From CAYRYU01 sp964428355 (lineage in GTDB: Bacteria > Muiribacteriota > Ozemobacteria > Ozemobacterales > Ozemobacteraceae): a stretch of 24,124 nt of DNA. The position numbers and the translations under genes are program-made. Shown here one piece after another: positions 1-7,064 of this stretch. Position 1 is the first letter of the stretch; the number at the start of each line of letters is the position of its first letter. The DNA lies in the NCBI GenBank assembly GCA_964428355.1, contig CAYRYU010000108.1:1-24124 (forward strand), read 5' to 3'. The notes under the pieces were generated by a model. It searched no databases. It was not told the DNA's origin and saw only the letters and a list, made by a program, of their open reading frames with translations.

Positions 1-38
1 AAAGATTCTCATGTCCCCTTTTTTCCCTAGGGCATTTT

Positions 39-68
39 TTGACAGGGGTTGGGGTTCCGGGAGATAAT
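39..68 (+). promoter_or_regulatory. Putative sigma-70 promoter of the M48 protease gene
   Basis: The sequence shows TTGACA (39-44), an 18-nt spacer and GATAAT (63-68). Transcription would start near 75, giving a leader of about 40 nt that carries AGGAG (102-106) just before the ATG at 114. The perfect -35 and five-of-six -10 make this credible. Confidence 0.6.
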
Positions 69-113
69 GGCGGGTGGAAATTCCATCTATGTGAAAAATT
101 CAGGAGTGAAGCC

Positions 114-1967
114 ATGAAACGGACGATGCGGGCCACGGTCATTTTTCTTGCCTTGTGCTTGTTGATTCCCTCCGGGGTCCAGGCAAAGAACATCCTCGAA
201 GGGTTAGTTAAGATCTATACCACCTATCAGGAGGTCAACATGATGCTCTGGCTGGCGGGCGATACCAAAGCGGAACGCCGGTTCGGAGAAGAATGCAAAT
301 GGTTCGTGAACCTCACGAACAAGAAGATCAAGGATCCAGAAACCAATCGGTGGGCCAGGTCAATTTTCGACAGGGTCAAACCACAGTTCCGGGACCGGGG
401 CTTCGACTACAATCTTACACTCCTGGAAGGAAACACCGTCAACGCATTCGCGATGCCGGGAGGCAATATCTTCGTTTATAGGGGAATGCTCAATTTCGTG
501 GGTTCCGATGACGAGCTCGCGGCGGTCATGGCGCACGAACTCGCCCATTCCGAACGCCGACATTCCCTGAAGCAGCTCAGAAAAAGCGTCGCCTTCCAGG
601 CCATTCTCGAGAGGGCGGTCAAGAACCGCCGGGACCGGGAATCCTGGGGCCAGGTGGTCGGGGCACTCACCATGCTTCATTTTTCCCGGGAAGACGAAGT
701 CGAAGCGGACGATATCGGGCAGAAGAAGATTTTCGCCGCAGGATTCAACCCCGGGGGTCAGGTAACGCTCTGGGAGAAGTTCACGGCGAAATTCGGAAAG
801 GGCGACAACGGAATAATGCAGTATCTCAGCACCCACCCGCCTTCCCAGGAACGGGTCGAGAGCGCCCGCCGGGGAATGGCCGCGCTGGGTTCGATGCCGA
901 CTCCGGCGATAGCGGGAGTTCCCGGGGCCGCTCCTGGCTCCTCGATATCGGGTCAGGTCCTGTCTTACAACATCCTTTCCGACACCCCCGAGAATCTGCT
1001 TCAGAATTCGAGTTTCGAAACGGACCTCGGGAAGAAGGGTTTTCCTGACGCCTGGATGTTGAAGGAGGGGAAGGCATTCTCCGACTCGGCAAACGTGACA
1101 GGCAACCGTTCCATCAAATTGGATTGCGACACGGGGGCGCGCCAGGTGCGGGTGGTCTCGGATTTCATCCAGGTCAACCCCTCGGAGAAGTATCTCCTGA
1201 CCGGATGGATGAAAGGAGAAAGCGGCCGTCAGAAGGTCAGCATCGGCGCTGAACTGTACGATTCTAAGAAACGCCTCCGCGGGTTCATCTGGCCAGTCCT
1301 GGCCGGTTCAACCGCTTCCAGCGACTGGACTCGTATCGAGGGCAGTTTCGAACCCGGTCCAACCCCCAACAGGAATTTCGGGAAGGATACAGCTTTCATG
1401 AAACTCCTGATCCAGAACGGTCCGCTTTCAAAAGGCGCGGTCTGGTTCGATGATTTCAGGCTTCGTCGCGGAGCGTCGGCTCCACATTCGAATCTTCTCG
1501 CCAATGGCGATTTCGAGTATGGGGATTCCCACGGAGGGGTCCAGGATGTGACTGGGACTCCTGATGCCCTTTTCCAGGATCGCTCCAGGTGCAAGACCGG
1601 TTATGCATCACTGGAGATGAGAGGCGCGGCCGGAACCGATATCGAAGCCCGCCTTGCCCCCGTTTCCCTCCAGGAAATCAAGACGGGTGAAACCCTTCAG
1701 GGCTCATTCCACTTTTGCGGGTCCACGGAGATCAAGGGGAAACTCATCATCGAGCTCCTGGACCAGGCCGGGAATCCGCTCCCCCGACGCCTGACCGAGC
1801 TGGATTTCACGACCAAACCTGATTTGTGGCTGGCCACAGGCTTCAGGGCACAACTCGGGCTTCAGCCTGAGGAAAGCGCCCAAGCCGCCTCGGTTTCTCT
1901 CAGATTCCTCGGATCGATCCCAGAAGGCGGGAAGATCTGGCTCGATGGAGTGGTTTTGAAGAAATAG
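114..1967 (+). CDS. Secreted M48-family zinc metalloprotease with two C-terminal carbohydrate-binding-like modules
   Basis: Predicted 617-residue exported peptidase. The ATG at 114 follows AGGAG at 102-106; an in-frame upstream start at 39 lies inside the -35 box and is rejected. Residues 1-24 form a signal peptide ending near VQA. The M48 catalytic motif HELAH is at 141-145, and the third zinc ligand is Glu197 in EADDIG, as in M48 peptidases (BepA/LoiP-like). The Cys-free linker near 270-290 is rich in Ala, Gly and Pro. Two modules follow, about 294-455 and 460-617, each opening with N-L-L-x-N-x-x-F-E, which is the start of CenC-type (CBM4/9-like) beta-sandwich domains. Ordinary M48 proteins lack these, so the protease may be tethered to glycan or another envelope polymer (inference). 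Likely role: envelope protein quality control or processing. It converges on the tlpA-like gene, with 19 bp between stops. Confidence 0.88.
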   Translation: MKRTMRATVIFLALCLLIPSGVQAKNILEGLVKIYTTYQEVNMMLWLAGDTKAERRFGEECKWFVNLTNKKIKDPETNRWARSIFDRVKPQFRDRGFDYNLTLLEGNTVNAFAMPGGNIFVYRGMLNFVGSDDELAAVMAHELAHSERRHSLKQLRKSVAFQAILERAVKNRRDRESWGQVVGALTMLHFSREDEVEADDIGQKKIFAAGFNPGGQVTLWEKFTAKFGKGDNGIMQYLSTHPPSQERVESARRGMAALGSMPTPAIAGVPGAAPGSSISGQVLSYNILSDTPENLLQNSSFETDLGKKGFPDAWMLKEGKAFSDSANVTGNRSIKLDCDTGARQVRVVSDFIQVNPSEKYLLTGWMKGESGRQKVSIGAELYDSKKRLRGFIWPVLAGSTASSDWTRIEGSFEPGPTPNRNFGKDTAFMKLLIQNGPLSKGAVWFDDFRLRRGASAPHSNLLANGDFEYGDSHGGVQDVTGTPDALFQDRSRCKTGYASLEMRGAAGTDIEARLAPVSLQEIKTGETLQGSFHFCGSTEIKGKLIIELLDQAGNPLPRRLTELDFTTKPDLWLATGFRAQLGLQPEESAQAASVSLRFLGSIPEGGKIWLDGVVLKK

Positions 1968-1986
1968 GGGAACCTTGGGGGCCAGG

Positions 1987-2592
1987 TCAGTTTCCCCCAG
2001 GAGGTACCACCCCGGAAGCGGGCACCGCCGCAGGTGTCGCGTTTGTCGTGGTTTCCACCTTCGGAGCGGCAGGTTCGGTCTTGGGTGGGGGGGATGCAAG
2101 AAGGATTTCGTCAAGTTCCTTCTCGAATACGGCCTTTTCCACGAAGCCGACATGCTTTTTGAGGACCTTCCCTTCACGGCTGATGATGAAGGTTGTGGGG
2201 ATCGCCCGAATGTCGCCGTATCCCGCAATCACTTCCTTCGTCGACATGAGAATCGGATAGTTGATCCCGGTGTCGGCGATGAACTTCTTCACCTTCTCCG
2301 GGTCCTTGTCGAGAGTGATTCCCGCGATTTCAACCCCTTTTTCACGGTATTTTCCCAGGATTTCGATGAAACCGGGAATTTCCTCCCGGCACGGCGGGCA
2401 GTAGACCGCCCAAAAATCGAGGATGAGGATTTTTCCCGTGAATGAGGCCAGAGTCATTTCCTCACCATTGCCGCCATTGACGGTTTGAAGAGAGAAAGCG
2501 AAGGCGTCCCCGGTTTCGGAGTCCTGGGCACGACAGACCGGAAGCGCAAGGCATCCGAAAAGAAGCATCAAAACGAGAAAAAGACGTTTCAT
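1987..2592 (-). CDS. TlpA/ResA-like periplasmic thiol-disulfide oxidoreductase
   Basis: A 201-residue exported thioredoxin-fold protein. Residues 1-22 are a signal sequence; LFGC at 11-14 could serve as a lipobox, otherwise cleavage would follow the CRA at 20-22. The active site is WAVYCPPC, with Cys65 and Cys68, and the cis-proline loop reads AIPTT, both as in TlpA/ResA proteins. The C-terminal 30 residues are Pro/Ala/Thr-rich and probably disordered. It is the last gene of a three-gene unit, 34 nt after the NapH-like gene. Family knowledge says such proteins reduce disulfides in periplasmic clients, for example in cytochrome c maturation, but no cytochrome genes are present. Here its electrons may come from the Fe-S membrane protein encoded upstream (inference). 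Confidence 0.88.
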   Translation of the reverse strand: MKRLFLVLMLLFGCLALPVCRAQDSETGDAFAFSLQTVNGGNGEEMTLASFTGKILILDFWAVYCPPCREEIPGFIEILGKYREKGVEIAGITLDKDPEKVKKFIADTGINYPILMSTKEVIAGYGDIRAIPTTFIISREGKVLKKHVGFVEKAVFEKELDEILLASPPPKTEPAAPKVETTTNATPAAVPASGVVPPGGN

Positions 2593-2626
2593 ATGGAACC
2601 TCCATCAGAGTGGGATCGGGGAAAAT

Positions 2627-3550
2627 TCAATTCAAATCGGAAGAAGACGCAGGTTTCGGGGCGGGCTTCGGAACAACCTGCCCGGAGAAGCCCGGTTGGA
2701 TGATCTTCTTTGGGCAGATTTCCCCGCATTCGAGACAGCGGATGCAATCCAAACCATCGATCTCCTTCCTGACGTCGAGCTGGGCGGGACAGACCTTGTC
2801 GCAAAGGCCGCAGTTGACGCATTCCTCTGCATCGAGACTGACCCGACCGATGCTGAAAAGGTTGAAGGGTGCCAGGAATGCGCCCAGCGGGCAGAGCCAT
2901 GCACAGAAAGGTCTCCTGAACAAGACCATAAGGTAGATTAGACCGATCAGAAGCGAGAACTTCCAAAGGAAGAGCTTCCCCAGCAAACCCCTCAGGTCGG
3001 AGTTAAGGAGGGGAAGGAAGATACCTCCTTCGAGGGTCCCTGCGGGGCAGATCAGTTCGCAGAAATACGGTTCGCTGAACCCCAACTTGTCGGTCAATAA
3101 CAGCGGCATCAGGATCACGAACACCAGAAGGACCACGTATTTCATCCATCGCAGGACTTTTGGGGGGCGGGGCTTCGGCCCGGGAATCCGGTGGATGAGT
3201 TCCTGGAAGAACCCGAAAGGACAGACCCAACCGCAGGAAGCCCGCCCGAAAAACGCTCCGATCAGGGAAAGGAAACCGATCACGAAAACCGGGGTTCCCG
3301 ACAGAATCGTCGTGATCTTTTCGCCCCAAACGCGCGGAGCCGTTGGGTCGAGGCCTCCACCACCCGCCAGAACCACCTGGGCGGCCCCCACGGGACAAGC
3401 GAACATCGCTCCAGGGCAGCTGTAGCAGTTGAGCGAGGGAACGCAGATGTGCTTGCTGGCGCCCACGAAGATCTTCCCCGTCCAGAAGCCTTTCAGGTAG
3501 GCATTGGTAAGGAAAGTGGAGACTGTCTGGACGATCGCGCGCGTGTTCAT
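2627..3550 (-). CDS. NapH-like polytopic membrane 4Fe-4S protein
   Basis: A 307-residue membrane iron-sulfur protein. The ATG at 3550 overlaps the stop of the upstream small gene (ATGA, 3547-3550), so that start is preferred over an ATG five codons earlier. The N-terminal cysteine cluster has Cys36, 42, 45 and 52. Hydrophobic segments lie near 84-101, 136-153 and 193-211. Paired CxxxCP motifs occur at Cys106/110 and 216/220, with a further CxxxC at 164/168. Two classical 4Fe-4S motifs follow: Cys244, 247, 250, 254 and Cys269, 272, 275, 279. This is the NapH/MauN/RdxA-type fold, which moves electrons across or along the membrane. There is no nap operon here. Its partners are a small CXXC protein and a TlpA-like thioredoxin, suggesting a thiol-redox role rather than nitrate reduction. 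Confidence 0.85.
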   Translation of the reverse strand: MNTRAIVQTVSTFLTNAYLKGFWTGKIFVGASKHICVPSLNCYSCPGAMFACPVGAAQVVLAGGGGLDPTAPRVWGEKITTILSGTPVFVIGFLSLIGAFFGRASCGWVCPFGFFQELIHRIPGPKPRPPKVLRWMKYVVLLVFVILMPLLLTDKLGFSEPYFCELICPAGTLEGGIFLPLLNSDLRGLLGKLFLWKFSLLIGLIYLMVLFRRPFCAWLCPLGAFLAPFNLFSIGRVSLDAEECVNCGLCDKVCPAQLDVRKEIDGLDCIRCLECGEICPKKIIQPGFSGQVVPKPAPKPASSSDLN

Positions 3551-3750
3551 CCGATTCCGATGCACTGAAGGCAGACCATGGTGGCCTTTTCGAAGATTTT
3601 CCCCAACTCACCCAATTGGTTCCCGAGGTACATCAGATAACACGCCACCAAGGCAACGATCACAGGAAGAATGAGACGGGCGCGGAAATCCTTCGAAAAA
3701 GGGTCGGTATTTCCCCCCTCTCGGGGAGCACTTCCAGTTCCAATTTCCAT
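3547..3750 (-). CDS. Small single-pass CXXC membrane protein, CD1871A-like
   Basis: A 67-residue protein with one membrane span (about 26-43) and the C-terminal ending C-L-Q-C-I-G-I-G, with Cys60 and Cys63. From memory, that ending is the hallmark of the small CD1871A family of CXXC proteins, usually about 45 residues and found beside NapH-like Fe-S proteins. The N-terminal 22 residues here are extra and hydrophilic. The stop overlaps the next start (ATGA). GAGG lies 4 nt before the ATG, but the best promoter places the transcription start almost on the ATG, so the mRNA may be leaderless. Family function is unknown; a membrane-anchored dithiol relay between the Fe-S protein and TlpA is a plausible inference. 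Confidence 0.75.
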   Translation of the reverse strand: MEIGTGSAPREGGNTDPFSKDFRARLILPVIVALVACYLMYLGNQLGELGKIFEKATMVCLQCIGIG

Positions 3751-3758
3751 AAACCTCG

Positions 3759-3787
3759 ATGATACCTCATTTTCCAGCGAGTTTCAA
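3759..3787 (-). promoter_or_regulatory. Putative sigma-70 promoter of the CXXC/NapH-like/TlpA operon
   Basis: On the minus strand: TTGAAA (3787-3782), a 17-nt spacer, TATCAT (3764-3759). Both boxes match consensus at five of six positions. The start would fall at about 3752, only 1-2 nt before the ATG at 3750. Confidence 0.45.
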
Positions 3788-3966
3788 CACCGGAAACCCC
3801 AGCGCGGGGACCGGGAACCTTTTCCCCGACCCTGCCATGGGGGCTTCCGAGGGGCACCTGCCCGGTTCGGAAAACCCGGGGGAGGGAAAGGCGATTTCCA
3901 CGACTTCACGATTTCGGAAGAAGAGGAAAACGGCCGATAGGTGAAAGGTGAGGAATGAAATTTTCC

Positions 3967-3993
3967 TTCGGACACGGCCCTTCCATGTCCGAA
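3967..3993 (+). repeat. 8-bp perfect inverted repeat in the leader of the small coiled-coil gene
   Basis: TTCGGACA (3967-3974) and TGTCCGAA (3986-3993) are separated by 11 nt. The right arm abuts AAAAGGAGG, the ribosome binding site of the gene starting at 4005. It could be an RNA hairpin that controls translation or a repressor operator. The remainder of 3788-3966 shows no gene; I see no confident promoter for the plus-strand gene. Confidence 0.4.
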
Positions 3994-4004
3994 AAGGAGG
4001 AACC

Positions 4005-4280
4005 ATGGGCGTTTTGATTCCGCTCTTCCAGCGTAAGGATCCCCCTGAAGCCAAGAATCTGGATTGCGATCAACGGACACGGCTGAAGCTGATCAACAAT
4101 TCGATCGAAGCCCTCAAGAAAGAGGAGAAATCGGTCGAGTCGGTCATCTTCCAGAAGTGCCGGGAGGAAATCGACCGGTTGAATGCCATCGAGTTCAAGC
4201 TCCGCCAGCTCGAAACGGAGAAAGACCAGCTTTGCGGCACCGAGTGGGTTTCCCCGAAAACCCCCAAAGGCTTTATCTGA
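4005..4280 (+). CDS. Small hypothetical coiled-coil protein
   Basis: A 91-residue protein I do not recognise. The ATG at 4005 has AAGGAGG at the ideal distance, so this start is preferred over an upstream in-frame ATG at 3948. Residues 22-75 are charged and helical with a heptad-like pattern (LKLINNSIEALKKEE, then EEIDRLNAIEFKLRQLETEK), predicting a coiled coil. Three cysteines (one near residue 20, one in FQKC, one in DQLC) are not arranged as a metal site. There is no signal peptide or membrane span, so it is probably cytoplasmic. It lies 108 nt upstream of the ybjQ-like gene, which has its own promoter. Confidence 0.7.
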   Translation: MGVLIPLFQRKDPPEAKNLDCDQRTRLKLINNSIEALKKEEKSVESVIFQKCREEIDRLNAIEFKLRQLETEKDQLCGTEWVSPKTPKGFI

Positions 4281-4314
4281 GCGGCTGATATCCGAACGAA
4301 TTTGATCCTACCGA

Positions 4315-4345
4315 TTGACTGAAAGGAAAACACCCATGGTAAAAT
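4315..4345 (+). promoter_or_regulatory. Putative extended -10 promoter of the YbjQ-like gene
   Basis: TTGACT (4315-4320), a 19-nt spacer, then TGG directly before TAAAAT (4340-4345). The spacer is long, but the TGn extension can compensate for that. The leader would be about 37 nt and contains GAGAGGAGA before the ATG at 4389. Confidence 0.45.
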
Positions 4346-4388
4346 ACTCGCTGTTCCCTGATTCCTTTCTCGAGAGGAGAAATGAAGC

Positions 4389-4769
4389 ATGCTCATCACA
4401 ACAACCGACAACGTCGAAGGACACCCAATCGAACGATATCTCGGAATCGTCACAGGAGAGGCCGTCTTCGGGGTCGGAGTCTCTGCCAATCTCAAGGCAG
4501 GCTTCACGGATCTGGTGGGAGGACGGGTGGAAAGTTATGAAAAGGAGCTCGAAACCGCAAAAAACCATGCAATGGTCGAGATGATCAAGGAAGCCCAGAT
4601 TCTCGCGGCTCATGCCGTGGTGGGCATCGACATCGACTACATGGAAATCATGGGGAAGTTCTTCATGGTCGTGATGAGCGGAACCGCGGTCACGCTGAAG
4701 AATTTCGAGCCGGCCAGATTCCCGGACAACTTCGTCCTCCCCACGGAAAAGAGACAACCGGAGGATTGA
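4389..4769 (+). CDS. YbjQ/UPF0145-family protein
   Basis: A 126-residue cytoplasmic protein of the UPF0145 (YbjQ, DUF74) family. Recognisable landmarks are the start LITTTDNVEGHPI, the core YLGIVTGEAVFGVG, the helix ending in AQILAAHAVVGIDIDY, and the closing strand FFMVVMSGTAVTLKN. The family forms pentamers of the dodecin/heavy-metal-binding-like fold; its function is not established. Length and gapless fit are typical, so the gene looks intact. The ATG at 4389 has AGAGGAGA upstream. A GC-rich hairpin (4777-4799) follows the stop. Confidence 0.9.
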   Translation: MLITTTDNVEGHPIERYLGIVTGEAVFGVGVSANLKAGFTDLVGGRVESYEKELETAKNHAMVEMIKEAQILAAHAVVGIDIDYMEIMGKFFMVVMSGTAVTLKNFEPARFPDNFVLPTEKRQPED

Positions 4770-4776
4770 TCCCTCC

Positions 4777-4799
4777 GGGCGGGAAAGTCGTCCCAGCCC
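4777..4799 (+). terminator. GC-rich hairpin after the YbjQ-like gene
   Basis: GGGCGGGA, a 6-nt loop and TCCC-A-GCCC form an 8-bp stem with one bulged A, starting 8 nt after the stop. No U-tract follows, so intrinsic termination is uncertain. Confidence 0.3.
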
Positions 4800-4833
4800 G
4801 AAAAGGCCCACCCGGAAAAGGCATTTGTCAGCC

Positions 4834-5082
4834 AAAGGCACGGGGAACCCGAAAGGGTCGTTTGCGAAGCGCCATCCTGGCTGCAAACGCCCACTTCCCG
4901 CATCGTNNNNNNNNNNNNNNNNNNNNNNNNNNNNNNNNNNNNNNNNNNNNNNNNNNNNNNNNNNNNNNNNNNNNNNNNNNNNNNNNNNNNNNNNNNNNNN
5001 NNNNNNGGGTCGTTTGCGAAGCGCCATCCTGGCTGCAAACGCCCACTTCCCGCATCGTGCGGGTCGGGTTCTTCGTGCCTTT
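4834..5082. repeat. Structured inverted-repeat element containing the scaffold gap
   Basis: Imperfect terminal inverted repeats, 17 of 19 matching, lie at 4834-4852 (AAAGGCACG...GAACCCGA) and 5064-5082. Between them are two identical 52-nt blocks (4855-4906 and 5007-5058) on either side of 100 Ns. Each block contains TTTGC/GCAAA arms enclosing GCCA-TCC-TGGC, and the right side adds CCCGCA-TCG-TGCGGG (5049-5063). With the two blocks collapsed to one, the element is about 105 nt with a long outer stem and two inner hairpins, like a MITE/REPIN-type dispersed repeat. It lies between convergent genes. No coding sequence is supported in 4770-5110. Confidence 0.55.
4907..5006. other. Scaffold gap of 100 Ns
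   Basis: Exactly 100 N, the conventional placeholder for a gap of unknown length. The sequences on either side end and begin with the same 52 nt, so the two contigs may simply overlap, or the gap may hide extra repeat copies. Confidence 0.95.
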
Positions 5083-5110
5083 CGCTACTGGCGAGGTTGT
5101 TTCCAGCCCC

Positions 5111-6253
5111 TCAGACGACGGATTTCTCGCGATGGAACTCGGTCTTGCCGCGGAACCGGCGGACATGCAGATCATCGATCGGGATCGATGTCTTTCCCTT
5201 CGTGACCTGCTCGGCAAGCAAAACGCTCACGGCCGGTGCAAGCATGAGGCCGTGTCCGGAGAAGCCAGAAGCCTGGTAGAAGTTCTCGATTTCGTCGACC
5301 GGGCCCAGGATGGGCTGGGCATCGGCCGTCATCTCGTAAAGCCCTGCCCATTGCCGGACGATGCGGAGACGGTCGAGCTTGGGGAACAGGGTGGTGAACC
5401 GGCGGCTCATCTCGTACATGAAGTGCATCGAGCTACCGACATAGGTTCCTACAGGCTCGTTGGGATCGCCCATTCCCATGACAACGCCGCCGTTCATCTC
5501 CTGGCGTGAGTAGAGACCGACATTGAAGCTGATGACCATCGGATCCCAGAGTCGTTCGACGGGTTCCGTGACGAGGATCTCGTGCCGGTACGGGTCGACC
5601 GGGATATCCACATTGATCATGGTTCCGATGCTTCGTGCCCAGCTTCCCGCGCAGTTGAACAAAAGCGGAGTCTGATATGCCTCCTTGTCGGTCAGGACGA
5701 AGAAGGTGTTGCTCTTTTTCATGAGGCCGGTTACGTTCGTCCAGAGATGGATCTCCGCCCCCATGCGCCTGGCGGCATTGGCGTAGGCCTGGGTCAGCAG
5801 GAAGGGGCTGATGTGACCGTCGGACGGGCACCAGGTAGCCATCTTGATGATATCGGTGTTGAGGAACTTGACTATCTTTCCCGCTTCGGCTGGAGTGACC
5901 ATCTTCACGTTCAATCCGAGACGCTTCTGCATCTCGACATTCTTCTTGAACTGCTCGACCTCGGCGTCGGTGTGGGCGACGATGAGGTATCCGCCCTGGA
6001 AGAACTCGGTCTTGTATTCGAGCTCCGCCTCGAGCTCCTCGAACCTTTTCACCGAGGCCATGGCCAGCCGGGTGTTGGCTTCGGTGCTCCATTGCTGCCG
6101 GAACCCGCCGCCGCATCGACCGGTGGAACCGCTGGCGAGATAGCGCCGCTCGAGGACGCAAATGTCCTTCATTCCTGCTCTTGCGAGCTCATAAGCGATC
6201 GAAACGCCCAGAACCCCGCCGCCGATGATGATCGCGTCGAAATTGGTCTTCAT
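5111..6253 (-). CDS. FAD-dependent amine/imino-acid dehydrogenase catalytic (beta) subunit, DadA/SoxB/HcnC-like
   Basis: A 380-residue DAO-family flavoprotein. The N-terminal dinucleotide motif is GGGVLG at 11-16 within IIIGGGVLGVSIAYELA, and the GSTGRCGGGFRQQW segment resembles the flavin loop of sarcosine-oxidase-beta and HcnC proteins. The C-terminal FAD contact is SGFSGHGLMLAPA. There is no signal peptide. The family oxidises secondary amines such as sarcosine, proline, D-hydroxyproline or glycine; substrate cannot be read from sequence. It is the last of five coupled genes, and its ATG overlaps the BFD gene stop (ATGA, 6250-6253). The partners match the subunit types of multi-subunit L-proline dehydrogenases and heterotetrameric sarcosine oxidases, so electrons probably pass to the NAD/FAD alpha subunit or a ferredoxin rather than oxygen (inference). 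Confidence 0.88.
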   Translation of the reverse strand: MKTNFDAIIIGGGVLGVSIAYELARAGMKDICVLERRYLASGSTGRCGGGFRQQWSTEANTRLAMASVKRFEELEAELEYKTEFFQGGYLIVAHTDAEVEQFKKNVEMQKRLGLNVKMVTPAEAGKIVKFLNTDIIKMATWCPSDGHISPFLLTQAYANAARRMGAEIHLWTNVTGLMKKSNTFFVLTDKEAYQTPLLFNCAGSWARSIGTMINVDIPVDPYRHEILVTEPVERLWDPMVISFNVGLYSRQEMNGGVVMGMGDPNEPVGTYVGSSMHFMYEMSRRFTTLFPKLDRLRIVRQWAGLYEMTADAQPILGPVDEIENFYQASGFSGHGLMLAPAVSVLLAEQVTKGKTSIPIDDLHVRRFRGKTEFHREKSVV

Positions 6254-6567
6254 TTCTTGCGTCCTCCCTTTCCTTTGGAGGCCGTTCCCGCCTCGGATTT
6301 CTCCTGGCGGGCGAGTTCGGCCATTACCATCCTGAACTGGACTGGGAGATTGGGCGGCCTGAACGTGGGAGGGAAAACATCCGCGATCGGCTTTTTCAAC
6401 TCACGAGACAGGATCTGGGAAACCAGCCGCCTGCAGGTCCGGCCCTGGCATGGCCCCATTCCAGCCCTGACAAGGCGTTTGACCTCATCGATGGTGGTGG
6501 CTCCCTGGCGGATGGCGGAGATGACTTCCTCCTCGGTGATATCCTGGCATCTGCAGATGATCTTCAT
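6250..6567 (-). CDS. BFD-like [2Fe-2S] subunit
   Basis: A 105-residue protein whose first 50 residues are a BFD-type [2Fe-2S] domain: Cys5 and Cys7 in CRC, then Cys40 and Cys45 in GPCQGRTC. In SoxA/HcnB proteins this domain is fused to the C-terminus of the NAD/FAD subunit; here it stands alone, as in some archaeal proline dehydrogenase clusters. Residues 60-105 form a basic tail rich in Lys, Gly and Arg. Both ends overlap neighbours by ATGA (6564-6567 and 6250-6253), indicating translational coupling. It probably relays electrons between the two flavin subunits. Confidence 0.88.
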   Translation of the reverse strand: MKIICRCQDITEEEVISAIRQGATTIDEVKRLVRAGMGPCQGRTCRRLVSQILSRELKKPIADVFPPTFRPPNLPVQFRMVMAELARQEKSEAGTASKGKGGRKK

Positions 6568-7064
6568 TTTTTGCCTCCCTTGCCTGCCGCCATGGCCCTG
6601 ACATCCATGGCCAGGTTCCTGGGAATCTCCACGGTCACGACAACGGTCTTGTCGTATTTCTTGCTCTTGATCACTCTGAGCACTTTCGCCTCACAGACGC
6701 GCTTGCCGGCCCGGTCGAGGCCCCACACGATCTCCCCGACCTTGGGGACGGGAAGGAGTTCGTAGGGAATTGTGACCGCAGCGGATTTCGGGGAGTGGGT
6801 CATGTCCACGATGAAAATCGCCAGTCCGGGGCAACTCGCAACGCACAGCCCGCATCCGATGCACTTGATGAAATCCAGATGGGGCTTGTCGGTGATTCCC
6901 GCCTGCATCGTGATGGCATGCGACGGGCATGAGGAAACGCAGGGATCGCAGGGAATGTCCTGGATGCACTCGATTATCGCAACCGGCCCCTTCTGAAAAC
7001 GCTCGTCAGAAGGGAGAACCGTGGCCAGTTCCTGAGGGGAAAAAACCCCATCGTTCTTCAGCAT
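6564..7064 (-). CDS. Ferredoxin-like subunit with two [4Fe-4S] clusters
   Basis: A 166-residue protein. The ATG at 7064 has AAGGAGG 7 nt upstream and overlaps the preceding stop by 7 nt; a longer in-frame start is unsupported. Cluster I ligands are Cys33, 39, 42 and 46 (ECIQDIPCDPCVSSCP), and cluster II ligands are Cys68, 71, 74 and 78 (CIGCGLCVASCP). The C-terminal half (90-160) is a small beta-rich domain (VGEIVWGLDRAGKRVC, TVVVTVEIP) seen in ferredoxin subunits of such complexes. It is cytoplasmic. Position between the alpha and BFD genes suggests it wires the complex internally or to an external ferredoxin pool. Confidence 0.85.
   Translation of the reverse strand: MLKNDGVFSPQELATVLPSDERFQKGPVAIIECIQDIPCDPCVSSCPSHAITMQAGITDKPHLDFIKCIGCGLCVASCPGLAIFIVDMTHSPKSAAVTIPYELLPVPKVGEIVWGLDRAGKRVCEAKVLRVIKSKKYDKTVVVTVEIPRNLAMDVRAMAAGKGGKK

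Noticed and set aside
1972..1999. Hairpin CC-T-TGGGGG/CCCCCAGG between the convergent M48 and tlpA-like genes
   Set aside because: It overlaps the last codons of the tlpA-like gene, has a bulge and no U-tract; too weak to call a terminator.
4834..5082. Integron attC site or CRISPR at the gap repeat
   Set aside because: No RYYYAAC/GTTRRRY core sites, no regular spacers, no integrase or cas gene; the folding better suits a dispersed palindromic repeat.
4637..5509. Several frames running through the N gap
   Set aside because: They are open only because Ns contain no stop codons.
5582..6601. 339-codon plus-strand frame over the FAD oxidase and BFD genes
   Set aside because: Antisense to genes with exact cofactor motifs and ATGA overlaps.
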